NCBI GenBank assembly: GCA_023666905.1
Contig: JAMPBC010000007.1
Span: 1-52,960 of the forward strand
Source of the DNA: Bacteroides sp.
Lineage (GTDB): Bacteria > Bacteroidota > Bacteroidia > Bacteroidales > Muribaculaceae
DNA: 52,960 bases
Direction of reading: 5' to 3'
The notes beneath the pieces are model-generated. The model was not told where the DNA came from. It saw only the letters and a program-made list of their open reading frames with translations, and did no database searches. A program made the translations under genes and the position numbers. This document shows positions 8,590 to 17,179 of the stretch, piece after piece (the stretch's first letter is position 1; every line of letters starts with the position of its first letter).

Positions 8590-10377
8590 ATGAAAAATAT
8601 CCGCAACTTCTGCATAATTGCACATATCGATCACGGCAAGAGCACACTTGCCGACCGCTTGCTTGAGTTTACCAACACCGTTGGCTCAAAAGACATGCAA
8701 GCTCAGGTGCTCGACGATATGGACCTTGAACGTGAACGTGGCATAACCATAAAGAGTCATGCCATTCAAATGGACTATGCATACAAGGGCGAAAACTATG
8801 AGCTAAACCTTATTGACACTCCGGGACATGTTGACTTTTCCTACGAGGTGTCGCGCTCCATTGCCGCTTGTGAAGGCGCGCTGCTCATTGTCGACGCATC
8901 GCAGGGCATTCAGGCTCAAACCATTTCCAACCTTTACATGGCCATTGACAATAATCTGGAGATTGTGCCGGTGATCAATAAGTGCGACCTCGACAGCGCC
9001 AAGCCCGAGGAGGTGGAGGATCAGATTGTTGACCTTCTGGGGTGCGACCGCGATTCCATAATCCGCGCCAGCGGTAAAACCGGCATGGGCGTGGAGGAGA
9101 TTCTCGCAGCCATAATCGAGCGTATTCCCGCGCCGGAGGGTGACCCCGACGCTCCGTTGCAAGCTTTGATTTTCGACTCGGTGTTCAATCCGTTCCGTGG
9201 AATCATTGCTTATTTCAAGATTGTCAACGGCACAATCCGTAAAAACGATTTTGTGAAGTTCGTTGCAACTGCAAAGGAATATCATGCCGACGAGATTGGG
9301 GTGCTGAAACTCAACATGGCGCCGCGCGACGTGCTTCGGGCCGGTACCGTTGGCTATATTATTTCGGGCATTAAAACCTCAAAAGAGGTTAAAGTGGGCG
9401 ACACCATCACTCATGTACAGCAGCCGTGCGACAAAGCCATAGAGGGATTCGAAGAGGTGAAGCCAATGGTGTTTGCCGGTGTTTACCCCATTGAAACGGA
9501 GGATTTTGAAAACTTGCGCGCGTCGTTGGAAAAACTCCAGCTCAATGATGCATCGCTCACGTTCCAGCCGGAATCGTCAATGGCCTTGGGCTTCGGTTTT
9601 CGTTGCGGCTTCCTTGGACTGCTCCACATGGAAATTGTGCAGGAGCGTCTGGGGCGCGAGTTTGACATGGATGTAATCACCACGGTGCCAAACGTTTCCT
9701 ACAGGGTGTTTGACAAACATGGCAACATGACCGAGGTGCACAACCCCTCGGGGCTGCCTGACGCCACGCTCATTGACCATATCGAAGAGCCATATATCCG
9801 CGCCTCGGTAATCACTGCCGCCGATTACATTGGTCCCATTATGACCCTCTGCCTCGGCAAACGAGGCGAATTGGTGAAGCAGGAGTATATTTCCGGCAAC
9901 CGAATGGAAATGACCTTCGACATGCCGCTTGGGGAGATAGTGATTGACTTTTACGATAAGTTGAAGAGCATATCGAAGGGTTATGCTTCGTTTGACTATC
10001 ATTTGCACGATTTCCGCGAGTCGAAACTGGTGAAACTTGACATTCTGCTCAATGGCGAAAGCGTGGACGCGCTTAGCACACTCACGCACGTGGACAATGC
10101 CGTGACTTTTGGCCGGCGCATGTGCGAGAAACTCAAAGAGCTGATTCCGCGTCAGCAATTTGACATTGCCATTCAGGCGGCCATAGGTGCCAAAATCATT
10201 GCCCGCGAAACCATTAAAGCTGTGCGCAAGGATGTTACGGCGAAGTGCTATGGCGGCGACATTTCACGAAAGCGCAAACTGCTCGAGAAGCAGAAAAAGG
10301 GCAAGAAACGCATGAAGCAGATTGGCTCGGTGGAGGTGCCGCAGAAAGCTTTCCTGGCAGTGCTGAAGCTGGATTAA
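8590..10377 (+). CDS. lepA: Elongation factor 4 (LepA), ribosome back-translocating GTPase
   Basis: LepA is a translational GTPase that binds stalled ribosomes and promotes back-translocation. The 595-residue product begins [19 protein letters not shown], with the Walker A/G1 motif at residues 11-19. G2/G3 follow ([17 protein letters not shown]), then G4 NKCD. The C-terminal LepA-specific domain ends in a Lys/Arg-rich stretch ([21 protein letters not shown]). An in-frame ATG at 8470 would add 40 residues unlike any LepA. I chose 8590 because the family N-terminus starts exactly there and a promoter box lies between the two. The gene is followed by a hairpin and nhaA. Confidence 0.97.
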   Translation: MKNIRNFCIIAHIDHGKSTLADRLLEFTNTVGSKDMQAQVLDDMDLERERGITIKSHAIQMDYAYKGENYELNLIDTPGHVDFSYEVSRSIAACEGALLIVDASQGIQAQTISNLYMAIDNNLEIVPVINKCDLDSAKPEEVEDQIVDLLGCDRDSIIRASGKTGMGVEEILAAIIERIPAPEGDPDAPLQALIFDSVFNPFRGIIAYFKIVNGTIRKNDFVKFVATAKEYHADEIGVLKLNMAPRDVLRAGTVGYIISGIKTSKEVKVGDTITHVQQPCDKAIEGFEEVKPMVFAGVYPIETEDFENLRASLEKLQLNDASLTFQPESSMALGFGFRCGFLGLLHMEIVQERLGREFDMDVITTVPNVSYRVFDKHGNMTEVHNPSGLPDATLIDHIEEPYIRASVITAADYIGPIMTLCLGKRGELVKQEYISGNRMEMTFDMPLGEIVIDFYDKLKSISKGYASFDYHLHDFRESKLVKLDILLNGESVDALSTLTHVDNAVTFGRRMCEKLKELIPRQQFDIAIQAAIGAKIIARETIKAVRKDVTAKCYGGDISRKRKLLEKQKKGKKRMKQIGSVEVPQKAFLAVLKLD

Positions 10378-10405
10378 TCCCGTAAGTCAGGCTAAAACAT
10401 AACAG

Positions 10406-10442
10406 GCGTGAGTGTTGTTAAATTAAAAACACATACTCACGC
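10406..10442 (+). promoter_or_regulatory. Hairpin abutting the nhaA start codon
   Basis: GCGTGAGT (10406-10413) pairs perfectly with ACTCACGC (10435-10442), and the ATG of nhaA begins three bases later. There is no U tract, so it is a poor terminator for lepA. It could instead limit ribosome access to nhaA. Confidence 0.45.
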
Positions 10443-10444
10443 TT

Positions 10445-11854
10445 ATGTCGCACACAGTTAAACATACTCCGGAACCGGACTCGGGCGAAGTGTTTTATGC
10501 CGCCCGACAGGCTCTGCGCCGCCATGCCAACGGAGGCAACATTCTGATTCTTGCCACGGTGCTCGCACTCGTTGTGGCAAATATCCCCGGACTTAACAGT
10601 GTTTACTTCTCGTTTTGGGACACCGAGATGCGTTTGCAAATCGGATCGTTCAACCTGCTTAGTCACGCCGGGCACCCCATGACTGTGCTCCAGTTCATTA
10701 ACGATGCGTTGATGGCCGTGTTTTTCTTCACCATAGGGCTTGAAATCAAACGCGAGGTTCTTGTGGGTGAGTTGGCATCGTTCCGTCAGGCGCTGTTGCC
10801 CATAATGGGGGCCATAGGGGGCATGGCATTGCCGGTTTGCATTTTTCTTTTCATGGCACGGGGTACCGACTATGCTTCCGGCGCAGCCATACCCATGGCC
10901 ACGGATATTGCGTTCACACTGGGCGTTTTAGCTATGCTTGGGAGTCGTGTGCCGGTGTCGTTGAAAGTTTTTCTCACCACACTTGCTGTGGTCGATGATA
11001 TTGGCGGAATCCTGGTGATTGCATTGTTTTACAGCTCGCACATCGAGGTGTCCATGCTGGTATATGCATTTGTGGTGTTAGGTGTACTTTTGACAGGTTC
11101 GGCCATGCGCATCCAAAGTAAGATTTTTTACTTCGGGCTCGGAGGGGTTGTTTGGTTCCTGTTTTTGAACTCGGGAGTGCATCCTACAATTGCCGGAGTG
11201 CTTGTGGCGTTCTGTATTCCGGCCACACCGGTGTTCGCACCAAAGAAATATGTGCGTATAATCCGTTCGGCCATATCGCATTTCAATCAGGAGGATGATG
11301 AAACGCTCAGCCGCAAATCAATACTTAACAAAGAGCAATTGAACTGGCTTAAGGAAGTTGAGTCGGCCTCCGACAAGGTTATTTCGCCTCTCCAGGATTT
11401 GGAAGACTCTCTGCACGCGGTGGTGAATAATTTCATTGTTCCACTGTTTGCCTTTGCCAATGCCGGTATTTTCCTGCTTGACAAAAGTCCTGACATGGTT
11501 GTGCAGGGTGTGAGTCTGGCCATTATTCTTGGTCTGGTAGCCGGTAAGTTTTTGGGAATCTTCGGATTCTCCTGGCTTACGGTGAAGTTTCGCCTGGCTG
11601 AAATGCCACATGGAACCAACTGGCCGATGCTTGCCGGAGCGGCAGTGTTGGGCGGAATTGGTTTCACGGTGTCATTGTTCATTGCCACACTTACATTCTC
11701 GTCGGGAAGTGCAGCCGATGTCGCTATGCTGAATCAGGCAAAAGCGGGCATTGTGGCCGGTTCGGTGATTGCAGGAGTGGGTGGCTTCCTTCTGCTCAAA
11801 CATAGTTTGGCAAAGATGCCAACCACGCACCGTGACAACCAAGGTGCCGCATAG
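10445..11854 (+). CDS. nhaA: Na+/H+ antiporter NhaA
   Basis: NhaA is an inner-membrane antiporter that expels Na+ in exchange for protons and helps pH and salt homeostasis. The 469-residue product has the expected run of hydrophobic helices. The ion-binding residues are present: Asp154 in MATDIAFTLG and the pair Asp184-Asp185 in AVVDDIGG, matching E. coli Asp133 and Asp163/164. A hydrophilic loop at about residues 270-310 is longer than in E. coli NhaA, which explains the larger size. The gene follows lepA by 67 bases, and I see no clear TAnnTTTG box in the gap, so it may be read from the lepA promoter. The hairpin touching its start codon is a possible control point. Confidence 0.95.
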   Translation: MSHTVKHTPEPDSGEVFYAARQALRRHANGGNILILATVLALVVANIPGLNSVYFSFWDTEMRLQIGSFNLLSHAGHPMTVLQFINDALMAVFFFTIGLEIKREVLVGELASFRQALLPIMGAIGGMALPVCIFLFMARGTDYASGAAIPMATDIAFTLGVLAMLGSRVPVSLKVFLTTLAVVDDIGGILVIALFYSSHIEVSMLVYAFVVLGVLLTGSAMRIQSKIFYFGLGGVVWFLFLNSGVHPTIAGVLVAFCIPATPVFAPKKYVRIIRSAISHFNQEDDETLSRKSILNKEQLNWLKEVESASDKVISPLQDLEDSLHAVVNNFIVPLFAFANAGIFLLDKSPDMVVQGVSLAIILGLVAGKFLGIFGFSWLTVKFRLAEMPHGTNWPMLAGAAVLGGIGFTVSLFIATLTFSSGSAADVAMLNQAKAGIVAGSVIAGVGGFLLLKHSLAKMPTTHRDNQGAA

Positions 11855-11878
11855 GAGTGATTTTTGTTTGGCTCAGGC

Positions 11879-11909
11879 TTGTGTAATCGGTGAAAGTTGG
11901 CTAACTTTG
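11879..11909 (+). promoter_or_regulatory. Promoter of the AGE epimerase-folP-cdaA operon
   Basis: TTG (11879-11881), a 20-base spacer and TAACTTTG (11902-11909) make a good Bacteroidetes housekeeping promoter. The ATG follows 37 bases downstream. Confidence 0.65.
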
Positions 11910-11946
11910 ACCGATTTATTTAAGCACTATGTTTATTTGAGCCATC

Positions 11947-13143
11947 ATGGAAAAGAAAGAACTGAAACAATATCTTGAGAATTGCCGCGAACAATACATC
12001 ACTGACTTAACCACCAACATATTACCCTTTTGGCTGGAAAACGGCTGGGACCATGAACACGGTGGCGTTTACACATGCCTTGACCGCGAGGGGCGATTGA
12101 TGGACTCCACGAAGTCAGTGTGGTTTCAAGGACGCTGTGCGTTTGTTTTTGCTTTCGCATACAACAATATAGAACGACGTCAGGAATATCTGGACTTCGC
12201 TAAAAGTTGCATTGATTTCAGCGACGCGCACTGCTACGACAAGGATGGCCGAATGTATTTCGAGGTGGCTGCCGACGGCACTCCATTGCGTAAGCGTCGC
12301 TATGTGTTTTCGGAATGTTTTGCTTGCATAGCCCTTGCCGAGTACGCAATTGCAACAGGAGATAAGGCTTATGCAGCCCGCGCGCTTGACCTATATGAAC
12401 GGATTCTCTATTTCATAAACACCCCCGGAATACTTCAATCGAAATATGAAGACACGGTAAAAGCCCAAGGTCATTCCATAACCATGATTCTGATCAACAC
12501 GGCCGCCCGCGTGCGCGAGGCTGTTGGCGACAGCCCCGAGCTGAAAGAACAGATTGACCGTTCGCTTCAGGCCATTGAAAAATATTTCATGCATCCGGAA
12601 TTTAAGGCTGTTCTTGAAATGGTGGGGCCTGACGGGGAACTCATAGATTCTCTCAACGGACGTGTCATAAATCCCGGACATTGCATAGAGACATCATGGT
12701 TCATCCTTGAAGAAGCTCGTCACCGTAACTGGGATTCAGCAATTAAACAGCTCGGCTTGACAATTTTCGATTGGAGCTGGGTTTGGGGTTGGGACACCGA
12801 ATTCGGTGGTATCATCAACTTCAAGGATTGCAAGAATTTCCCCGCTCAGGACTATTCTCAGGACATGAAATTCTGGTGGCCCCAGACCGAGGCCGTTATC
12901 GCCACATTATATTGCTATCTCGCCACCGGCAATGAGCACTATATTGAGTTACATCGCGCGGCAAACGACTGGATGTATGCCCATTTGCCTGACCATGAGT
13001 ATCGTGAATGGTTCGGCTATCTGCACCGCGACGGCAGCGTGGCCCAGCCTGCGAAGGGCAACATTTTCAAAGGCCCGTTCCATATTCCCAGAATGCTCAT
13101 CAAATCGGTGATGCTGATTGACGATATTCTAAACACTCTCTGA
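11947..13143 (+). CDS. AGE family sugar epimerase/isomerase (N-acylglucosamine 2-epimerase-like)
   Basis: This 398-residue cytoplasmic protein belongs to the N-acylglucosamine 2-epimerase (AGE, renin-binding protein) family of (alpha/alpha)6 barrels. Members interconvert GlcNAc and ManNAc or related aldoses. Family features are visible: HGGVYTCLDREG near the N-terminus, KSVWFQGRCAFVFA, the histidine in GHCIETSWF, and KFWWPQTEA with GYLHRDG near the C-terminus. The exact substrate cannot be read from the sequence. If it acts on ManNAc it would fit a sialic acid route, but no nan genes are nearby. Its stop overlaps the folP start by one base (TGATG, 13141-13145), so the two are coupled. Confidence 0.88.
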   Translation: MEKKELKQYLENCREQYITDLTTNILPFWLENGWDHEHGGVYTCLDREGRLMDSTKSVWFQGRCAFVFAFAYNNIERRQEYLDFAKSCIDFSDAHCYDKDGRMYFEVAADGTPLRKRRYVFSECFACIALAEYAIATGDKAYAARALDLYERILYFINTPGILQSKYEDTVKAQGHSITMILINTAARVREAVGDSPELKEQIDRSLQAIEKYFMHPEFKAVLEMVGPDGELIDSLNGRVINPGHCIETSWFILEEARHRNWDSAIKQLGLTIFDWSWVWGWDTEFGGIINFKDCKNFPAQDYSQDMKFWWPQTEAVIATLYCYLATGNEHYIELHRAANDWMYAHLPDHEYREWFGYLHRDGSVAQPAKGNIFKGPFHIPRMLIKSVMLIDDILNTL

Positions 13144-13988
13144 TGTCTCTGTTCCGCCCCTTTTCACTGTCCGTCCGCCAAAGGATGGTTTGGTTTGACG
13201 CTCCTTGTATCATGGGGATTGTCAATGCCACTCCCGACTCATTTTATGCTCAGTCGCGCGTTGCTACACGCGAAGCGATAATGCACCGGGTAGCGGAGAT
13301 GTTGGAACAGGGGGTGGACATTATCGATGTAGGCGCCTGTTCAACGCGCCCCGGATCCGATTCGGTTGGTGCCGATGAGGAATTGAGGCGATTGGAAATG
13401 GCTTTGGCAGCCGTTCGAGAGGTGAGTGGAGATGTTCCCGTGTCGGTAGACACGTTCCGCGCCGATGTGGCACGCCGTGTGGTCTGTGAAATGGAAGCGG
13501 ATATTATCAACGACATTGGCGAAGGCGACCTTGATGCGGATATGTTCGGCACTATAGCCGATTTGCAAGTGCCATACGTATTGATGCACACTCGCGGAAC
13601 CCCGGCCGAAATGCAAAACCTTGCCAAGTATGACAACGTGACGGTTGAAGTTACCGCACGCTTGAGTGCGAAGCTCGCACTCCTGGAGGAATTGGGTGTC
13701 AATGATGTGATTGTTGACCCCGGATTCGGATTTGCCAAAACCCTGGCGCAAAACTACGAATTGCTGCGGAACATTCCTCACATTATTAACGTTCTCCGCA
13801 AGCCTCTTTTAGTTGGACTTTCACGCAAATCAATGCTCACCCGGTTGCTTGGAATAGAAGCGGACAACGCATTGAATGCCACTACGGTTGCCAACACCAT
13901 AGCCTTGATGAACGGTGCTTCGGTGCTCCGGGTTCACGATGTTCGGGCTGCCTGCGAGGTACGTAAAATAGTTTCACAAGTTGTTTAA
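13143..13988 (+). CDS. folP: Dihydropteroate synthase
   Basis: FolP condenses p-aminobenzoate with hydroxymethyl-dihydropterin diphosphate to form dihydropteroate in folate synthesis, and is the sulfonamide target. The 281-residue product has the NATPDSF signature at 28-34, DVGACSTRPGS at 62-72, SVDTFRADVA and DPGFGFAKT, in the order of an intact TIM barrel. It lies between an AGE epimerase (one-base overlap) and cdaA (15-base gap). The folP-cdaA pairing recurs, as far as I recall, in Bacteroidetes. Another folate-pathway enzyme of this window, folE, is in a separate operon at 50166. Confidence 0.96.
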   Translation: MSLFRPFSLSVRQRMVWFDAPCIMGIVNATPDSFYAQSRVATREAIMHRVAEMLEQGVDIIDVGACSTRPGSDSVGADEELRRLEMALAAVREVSGDVPVSVDTFRADVARRVVCEMEADIINDIGEGDLDADMFGTIADLQVPYVLMHTRGTPAEMQNLAKYDNVTVEVTARLSAKLALLEELGVNDVIVDPGFGFAKTLAQNYELLRNIPHIINVLRKPLLVGLSRKSMLTRLLGIEADNALNATTVANTIALMNGASVLRVHDVRAACEVRKIVSQVV

Positions 13989-14003
13989 CAAACAGTTATC
14001 GCA

Positions 14004-14783
14004 ATGATTTCATTTTCGCTTCTCGATGCGCTTGACATAACCATAGCTGCCCTGCTGCTCTTCTATATCTACAGGATTATGAAGGAGTCAGGCACGCTGA
14101 ATGTGTTTTTCGGCTTGCTCTCATTCATAATGGTTTGGGTTATCGCATCGCAAATTCTTGAAATGAAGCTTATCGGTACCATATTGGATAAATTCATGTC
14201 CATTGGTCTGATAATCATTGTGATTCTGTTTACTGACCAGATTAAACGTTTCCTTGTGGAATTAGGCGACCATAAGCGTTGGCGGGTGCTCAGAAAGCTT
14301 TTTCATCATTCGCGGACAGGGGAGGGTGCCGATAAATCGCGCAGTTTCATTTTCCCCATAGTTTATGCTTGCATGAACATGTCAAAGTCAAGAACCGGTG
14401 CTCTGATTGTTATAGAGCAGTCGGTGTCGCTTGAATCGTACGAGCGATCGGGCGATGTGATTGATGCGAGTATAAACGCCCGATTGATTGAAAATATATT
14501 CTTTAAGAACTCGCCGCTACACGACGGCGCCATGATTATTGCTCACGACCGTATTCAATCGGCCGGATGCATTTTGCCTGTGAGTCATGACACTAACATT
14601 CCCCGTTCGCTTGGCTTGCGTCACCGTTCAGCTCTCGGAATCTCCCAGGCGTCGGATGCTTTTGCCATTGTTGTGTCGGAGGAAACCGGTTATATTTCCG
14701 TTGCCCACAGAGGCGTTTTAGCCACCCGCATTTCAACAAGCGAGTTGGAGCACCGGCTTTCGCAACTTATTCCTTCGGAATGA
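14004..14783 (+). CDS. cdaA: Diadenylate cyclase CdaA (c-di-AMP synthase)
   Basis: This membrane-anchored enzyme makes cyclic di-AMP from two ATP. The 259-residue product has three hydrophobic helices in the first about 80 residues and then a DisA_N/DAC domain. The catalytic DGA is at residues 174-176 (PLHDGAMII) and the RHRSA motif at 206-210, both as in functional cyclases. It is the last gene of the AGE-folP-cdaA operon. C-di-AMP usually controls potassium and osmotic balance and cell wall integrity. A hairpin at 14793-14819 lies just beyond the stop. Confidence 0.95.
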   Translation: MISFSLLDALDITIAALLLFYIYRIMKESGTLNVFFGLLSFIMVWVIASQILEMKLIGTILDKFMSIGLIIIVILFTDQIKRFLVELGDHKRWRVLRKLFHHSRTGEGADKSRSFIFPIVYACMNMSKSRTGALIVIEQSVSLESYERSGDVIDASINARLIENIFFKNSPLHDGAMIIAHDRIQSAGCILPVSHDTNIPRSLGLRHRSALGISQASDAFAIVVSEETGYISVAHRGVLATRISTSELEHRLSQLIPSE

Positions 14784-14792
14784 TATAGAGAG

Positions 14793-14819
14793 CGTGTTCC
14801 ACAGCATTTATGGGACACG
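14793..14819. terminator. Hairpin between convergent genes
   Basis: CGTGTTCC (14793-14800) pairs with GGGACACG (14812-14819) with one G-U pair. It lies between the cdaA stop and the convergent stop at 14842 and may serve both directions. There is no strong U tract. Confidence 0.5.
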
Positions 14820-14841
14820 TCCTTCAACTGAAGATGAGTTG

Positions 14842-15405
14842 TTATTCGGCGGCTTCAACAAGCTCTTGCTTCATCTGCTTTATGTGAGTGCGGATGTTGG
14901 AATCAACCAATAAGCCAATGGCAAGACCCAAAATCGCACCGATGATACCTCCCACCACTATTTCGTGGCTTATGCTTGAAAACTGAACAAACATCATGGT
15001 TAATATCGGGATGCAAAGTGCTATGCCGATGAGCTTTGTCACGAGGCGGCTCCGCTGCACCCGGCAAACACCCTCAAGTGCTTCAATAACCGTCATGGTG
15101 CTGAAATTGATTCTCTGAAGCAAATGTAAAATCCATATATCGGCAATTGCCATCACCAAAAAATATCCGGCAAGCACCAGACTTTGCCATCGGCTGAGTA
15201 TAACCTCGCCTAAGAGCAATGAAAGCGGAATCCATGCAACGCAAACGGCAATAAGACTAACGGTTATGCGCTTAACCTTTTGCAATGGTGTGGCAAGTCT
15301 GTTTTTGTGCCCGAGGTTGCGGAACACATCTGCTGCATCGCCACTTAGCGGGCAATGTCCCAAATTTTGCCATTGAGTTTTCAGTTCGTTTATATTCTTA
15401 TCCAT
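14842..15405 (-). CDS. Four-helix membrane protein, candidate anti-sigma factor
   Basis: I do not recognise a named family. The 187-residue product has a cytoplasmic N-terminal segment of about 45 residues and then four hydrophobic helices in two pairs (roughly 48-66 and 73-95, then 122-140 and 148-166), ending in a charged tail. It starts 40 bases after the stop of an ECF sigma factor gene on the same strand. A short cytoplasmic domain plus membrane helices, encoded directly behind a sigma factor, is the usual arrangement of an anti-sigma factor. This role is inferred from position; no zinc-binding anti-sigma motif is present. Confidence 0.7.
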   Translation of the reverse strand: MDKNINELKTQWQNLGHCPLSGDAADVFRNLGHKNRLATPLQKVKRITVSLIAVCVAWIPLSLLLGEVILSRWQSLVLAGYFLVMAIADIWILHLLQRINFSTMTVIEALEGVCRVQRSRLVTKLIGIALCIPILTMMFVQFSSISHEIVVGGIIGAILGLAIGLLVDSNIRTHIKQMKQELVEAAE

Positions 15406-15445
15406 TGGTATGTTGCATTTGGAAGATTAGTCTGTAAAAATTAAA

Positions 15446-15940
15446 TTATTCATTGGCCGCAATGGCGAGTTTTTGTTTAGCCCGGTACAGGCGGGATGCC
15501 ACATTTGCTCGGCTAAGTCCCACAACTTGTGCAATTTCATCGTAGCTGTGCTCATCGAGCCATAGCATCACAATCGCTTTATCAATCTTGCCCAATTGGC
15601 CAATCAGTTCGTACATAAATTTTAGTTTTGAAGTCCTGTCGCTATCAGTGTCCTCAACATCGCATGCGGCGGCATCAAGCCTGAGTGTGGCCGAATGTTT
15701 GCCATGTTTCCGGAAATAAGTTATGCAGGTGTTAAGTGAAATACGGTAGACCCATGTCGACACTTTTGATTTGCCTTCAAATCCCTCCAGTCCGTTCCAA
15801 AGATTTGCCGCCACCTCCTGATATAAATCTTTAAGGTGATCGGAATCTTCGGCATACATGTAGCACACCTTATAAATCAAGGCGTCATGTTGTTTCAGAA
15901 TTTGAGTGAACCTCTGTATGGATTGATCGTTGGCTTTCAC
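15446..15940 (-). CDS. ECF-type RNA polymerase sigma factor
   Basis: This 164-residue sigma-70 family protein has region 2 (KVCYMYAEDSDHLKDLYQEVAANLW, then KSKVSTWVYRISLNTCITYFRK) and a region 4 helix-turn-helix near the C-terminus (HSYDEIAQVVGLSRANVASRLYRAKQKL). The absence of regions 1 and 3 and the size fit the ECF group. The start is GTG at 15940, and no better in-frame ATG lies upstream. The membrane protein 40 bases downstream is its likely partner. The upstream region holds only a weak -7-like CACTTTG, so autoregulation through a different box is possible. Confidence 0.92.
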   Translation of the reverse strand: MKANDQSIQRFTQILKQHDALIYKVCYMYAEDSDHLKDLYQEVAANLWNGLEGFEGKSKVSTWVYRISLNTCITYFRKHGKHSATLRLDAAACDVEDTDSDRTSKLKFMYELIGQLGKIDKAIVMLWLDEHSYDEIAQVVGLSRANVASRLYRAKQKLAIAANE

Positions 15941-16072
15941 TTGAAATAATGTTCAGGCAAAGTGTAATAAACATGGTTGCCACTCTGCATATATATTATA
16001 AGACTCAAGTTTTGCCGAAAAATTGCTTACGCTTAACAAAAAAAATTATAGAGCTTGAGGTATATAGAAGCA

Positions 16073-16102
16073 AGGAGGCTTGGCCACACGGCCGAGCCTC
16101 CT
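16073..16102 (-). terminator. Terminator after the OmpA-family gene
   Basis: AGGAGGCT (16073-16080) pairs with AGCCTCCT (16095-16102), and GGCC/GGCC continues the stem around an ACAC loop. On the minus strand it is followed by TTGCTTCTATATA. It lies 32 bases after the stop at 16134. Confidence 0.8.
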
Positions 16103-16133
16103 GTGAGTATGGGGAATTAAAGTTCAGTACGAA

Positions 16134-16841
16134 TCAGTTTGTGGCGAGTGTGCCGTTCTCGGCTGCCTTGATCATGTCGGAGTCAGCGGTGATGTAGATT
16201 TCAACGCGTCGGTTTTGGGCACGTCCTTCAGCAGTGGCATTTGAAGCGACATAGTCCTGCATGGGAAGTCCTTCAGCCGTGATTCTGTTTGCTGCAACGC
16301 CGCTGTTAATCAAGTAGGTTCTTACGGCATCCGCACGGTCGGTCGATACGCGCTGGTTAACGGCCATTGTACCGGTGTCGTCAGTGAATCCAAATACCTG
16401 AACATTTGTTTGAGGATTCTGAATGAGCGAAGTTGCGAAGTGGGTGAGGTCGGTTTTAGCGCTGCTGTTGAGGGTTACGCCGTTGGTGGGGAACAGGATT
16501 CCGCCATTGAATGTAACCTTAATGGCTTGCAAACCATTTTTATCAGTTACAGACGATACTTCGGCAGAGTTGGCGAGTTGCTCCTCAAGTTCTTTTTTCT
16601 GCTTGTCCATTTTTTTACCAATGAGCACACCTGCACCGGTGCCTACAGCTGCACCAATGGCAGCTCCGATTCCGGCGCCTTTTCCGCCGCCAATCAAAGC
16701 ACCGAGGCCTGCGCCAAGGCCAGCACCGCTACCGCCTCCAATGAGAGCGCCTTTTCCGGTGTTGGTCATACTTCCACAGCCCGATGAGGCCAACAATGCG
16801 AGTGCAAGAGCACTAATGCTGAATAATTTTGTTTTCTTCAT
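16134..16841 (-). CDS. OmpA-family lipoprotein with glycine zipper
   Basis: The 235-residue product starts MKKTKLFSISALALALLASSGCGS, a signal peptide with a possible lipobox ending at Cys22, so it is probably an outer-membrane lipoprotein. Residues about 30-75 are a glycine-zipper segment (GGGSGAGLGAGLGALIGGGK and repeats), followed by a short coiled stretch and a C-terminal OmpA domain (TNVQVFGFTDDTG, and NRRVEIYI near the end) that binds peptidoglycan. It resembles the YiaD/Pal-like group. An upstream in-frame ATG at 16919 would put 26 residues before the signal peptide, so I chose 16841. Its promoter overlaps a divergent one, and the leader contains a tandem AACATAACCAAA repeat just before the ATG. 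Confidence 0.9.
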   Translation of the reverse strand: MKKTKLFSISALALALLASSGCGSMTNTGKGALIGGGSGAGLGAGLGALIGGGKGAGIGAAIGAAVGTGAGVLIGKKMDKQKKELEEQLANSAEVSSVTDKNGLQAIKVTFNGGILFPTNGVTLNSSAKTDLTHFATSLIQNPQTNVQVFGFTDDTGTMAVNQRVSTDRADAVRTYLINSGVAANRITAEGLPMQDYVASNATAEGRAQNRRVEIYITADSDMIKAAENGTLATN

Positions 16842-16940
16842 TTTGGTTATGTTTTTGGTTATGTTTGTTATTATCAATAGCTTGGGCTTAAAAAGACCAT
16901 AGTCTTTATAAATATACAAATAAGTCTTTTAAAATGTTTG

Positions 16941-16971
16941 GTTGTCTTATGCAAAAATATTATTAATTTTG
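16941..16971 (+). promoter_or_regulatory. Promoter of the EamA leader / small RNA
   Basis: GTTG (16941-16944), 19 bases, then TAATTTTG (16964-16971). The predicted start is near 16977, more than 220 bases before the next plus-strand gene. Confidence 0.6.
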
Positions 16972-16982
16972 CAAATATCAAA
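16952..16982 (-). promoter_or_regulatory. Promoter of the OmpA-family lipoprotein
   Basis: The minus-strand -7 box TATTTTTG (16952-16959) and TTTG (16979-16982) are 19 bases apart. The transcript would carry a leader of about 105 bases. The box interleaves with a divergent plus-strand promoter. Confidence 0.55.
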
Positions 16983-17117
16983 GCAGGGGTGAATAATATC
17001 GCCGAATTGACCTTCCGTAACGTTATTCCGCCTGTTTTTAACCATGAAAATTCACCATTGGCGAACAGGTCTTTCTGACGGACTGATTGCATGACGTGTT
17101 AAGGTCATGCTTGTTTG
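16977..17117 (+). ncRNA. Candidate structured small RNA or attenuator leader
   Basis: The RNA starting near 16977 would end at the hairpin GCATGAC/GTCATGC (17089-17095 and 17104-17110) followed by TTGTTTG, giving about 140 bases. Nested pairings can form a rod: AAGCA/TGCTT (16981-16985, 17108-17112), TGACCTT/AAGGTCA (17008-17014, 17101-17107), CCGT/ACGG (17015-17018, 17078-17081) and CCTGTT/AACAGG (17031-17036, 17064-17069). The TGACCTT pairing and the terminator stem use the same bases and exclude each other. GGTGAAT/ATTCACC (16988-16994, 17050-17056) is a further alternative. I cannot match it to a named RNA family. Confidence 0.45.
17044..17094 (+). CDS. Possible 16-codon leader peptide
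   Basis: The frame MKIHHWRTGLSDGLIA starts at an ATG inside the leader RNA and stops at a TGA (17092-17094) that lies in the 5' arm of the terminator hairpin. It has adjacent His-His-Trp codons. This is the geometry of a translated attenuator leader, but a frame of this length can arise by chance. Confidence 0.25.
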   Translation: MKIHHWRTGLSDGLIA

Positions 17118-17148
17118 AAAAGACGTTAAAATAGAACTGTTTCAACCA

Positions 17149-17179
17149 TTGAAGTTTTGCTATTGCGAGTATATGTTTA
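17149..17179 (+). promoter_or_regulatory. Possible second promoter for the EamA gene
   Basis: TTG (17149-17151), 20 bases, then TATGTTTA (17172-17179), one mismatch from TAnnTTTG. It would let the transporter be read independently of the leader. Confidence 0.3.

Noticed and set aside
16977-17117. Leader RNA as 6S RNA
   Set aside because: The nested rod recalls 6S RNA, but it is shorter than usual and I cannot verify the central bubble without a covariance search. I keep it as an unnamed candidate.
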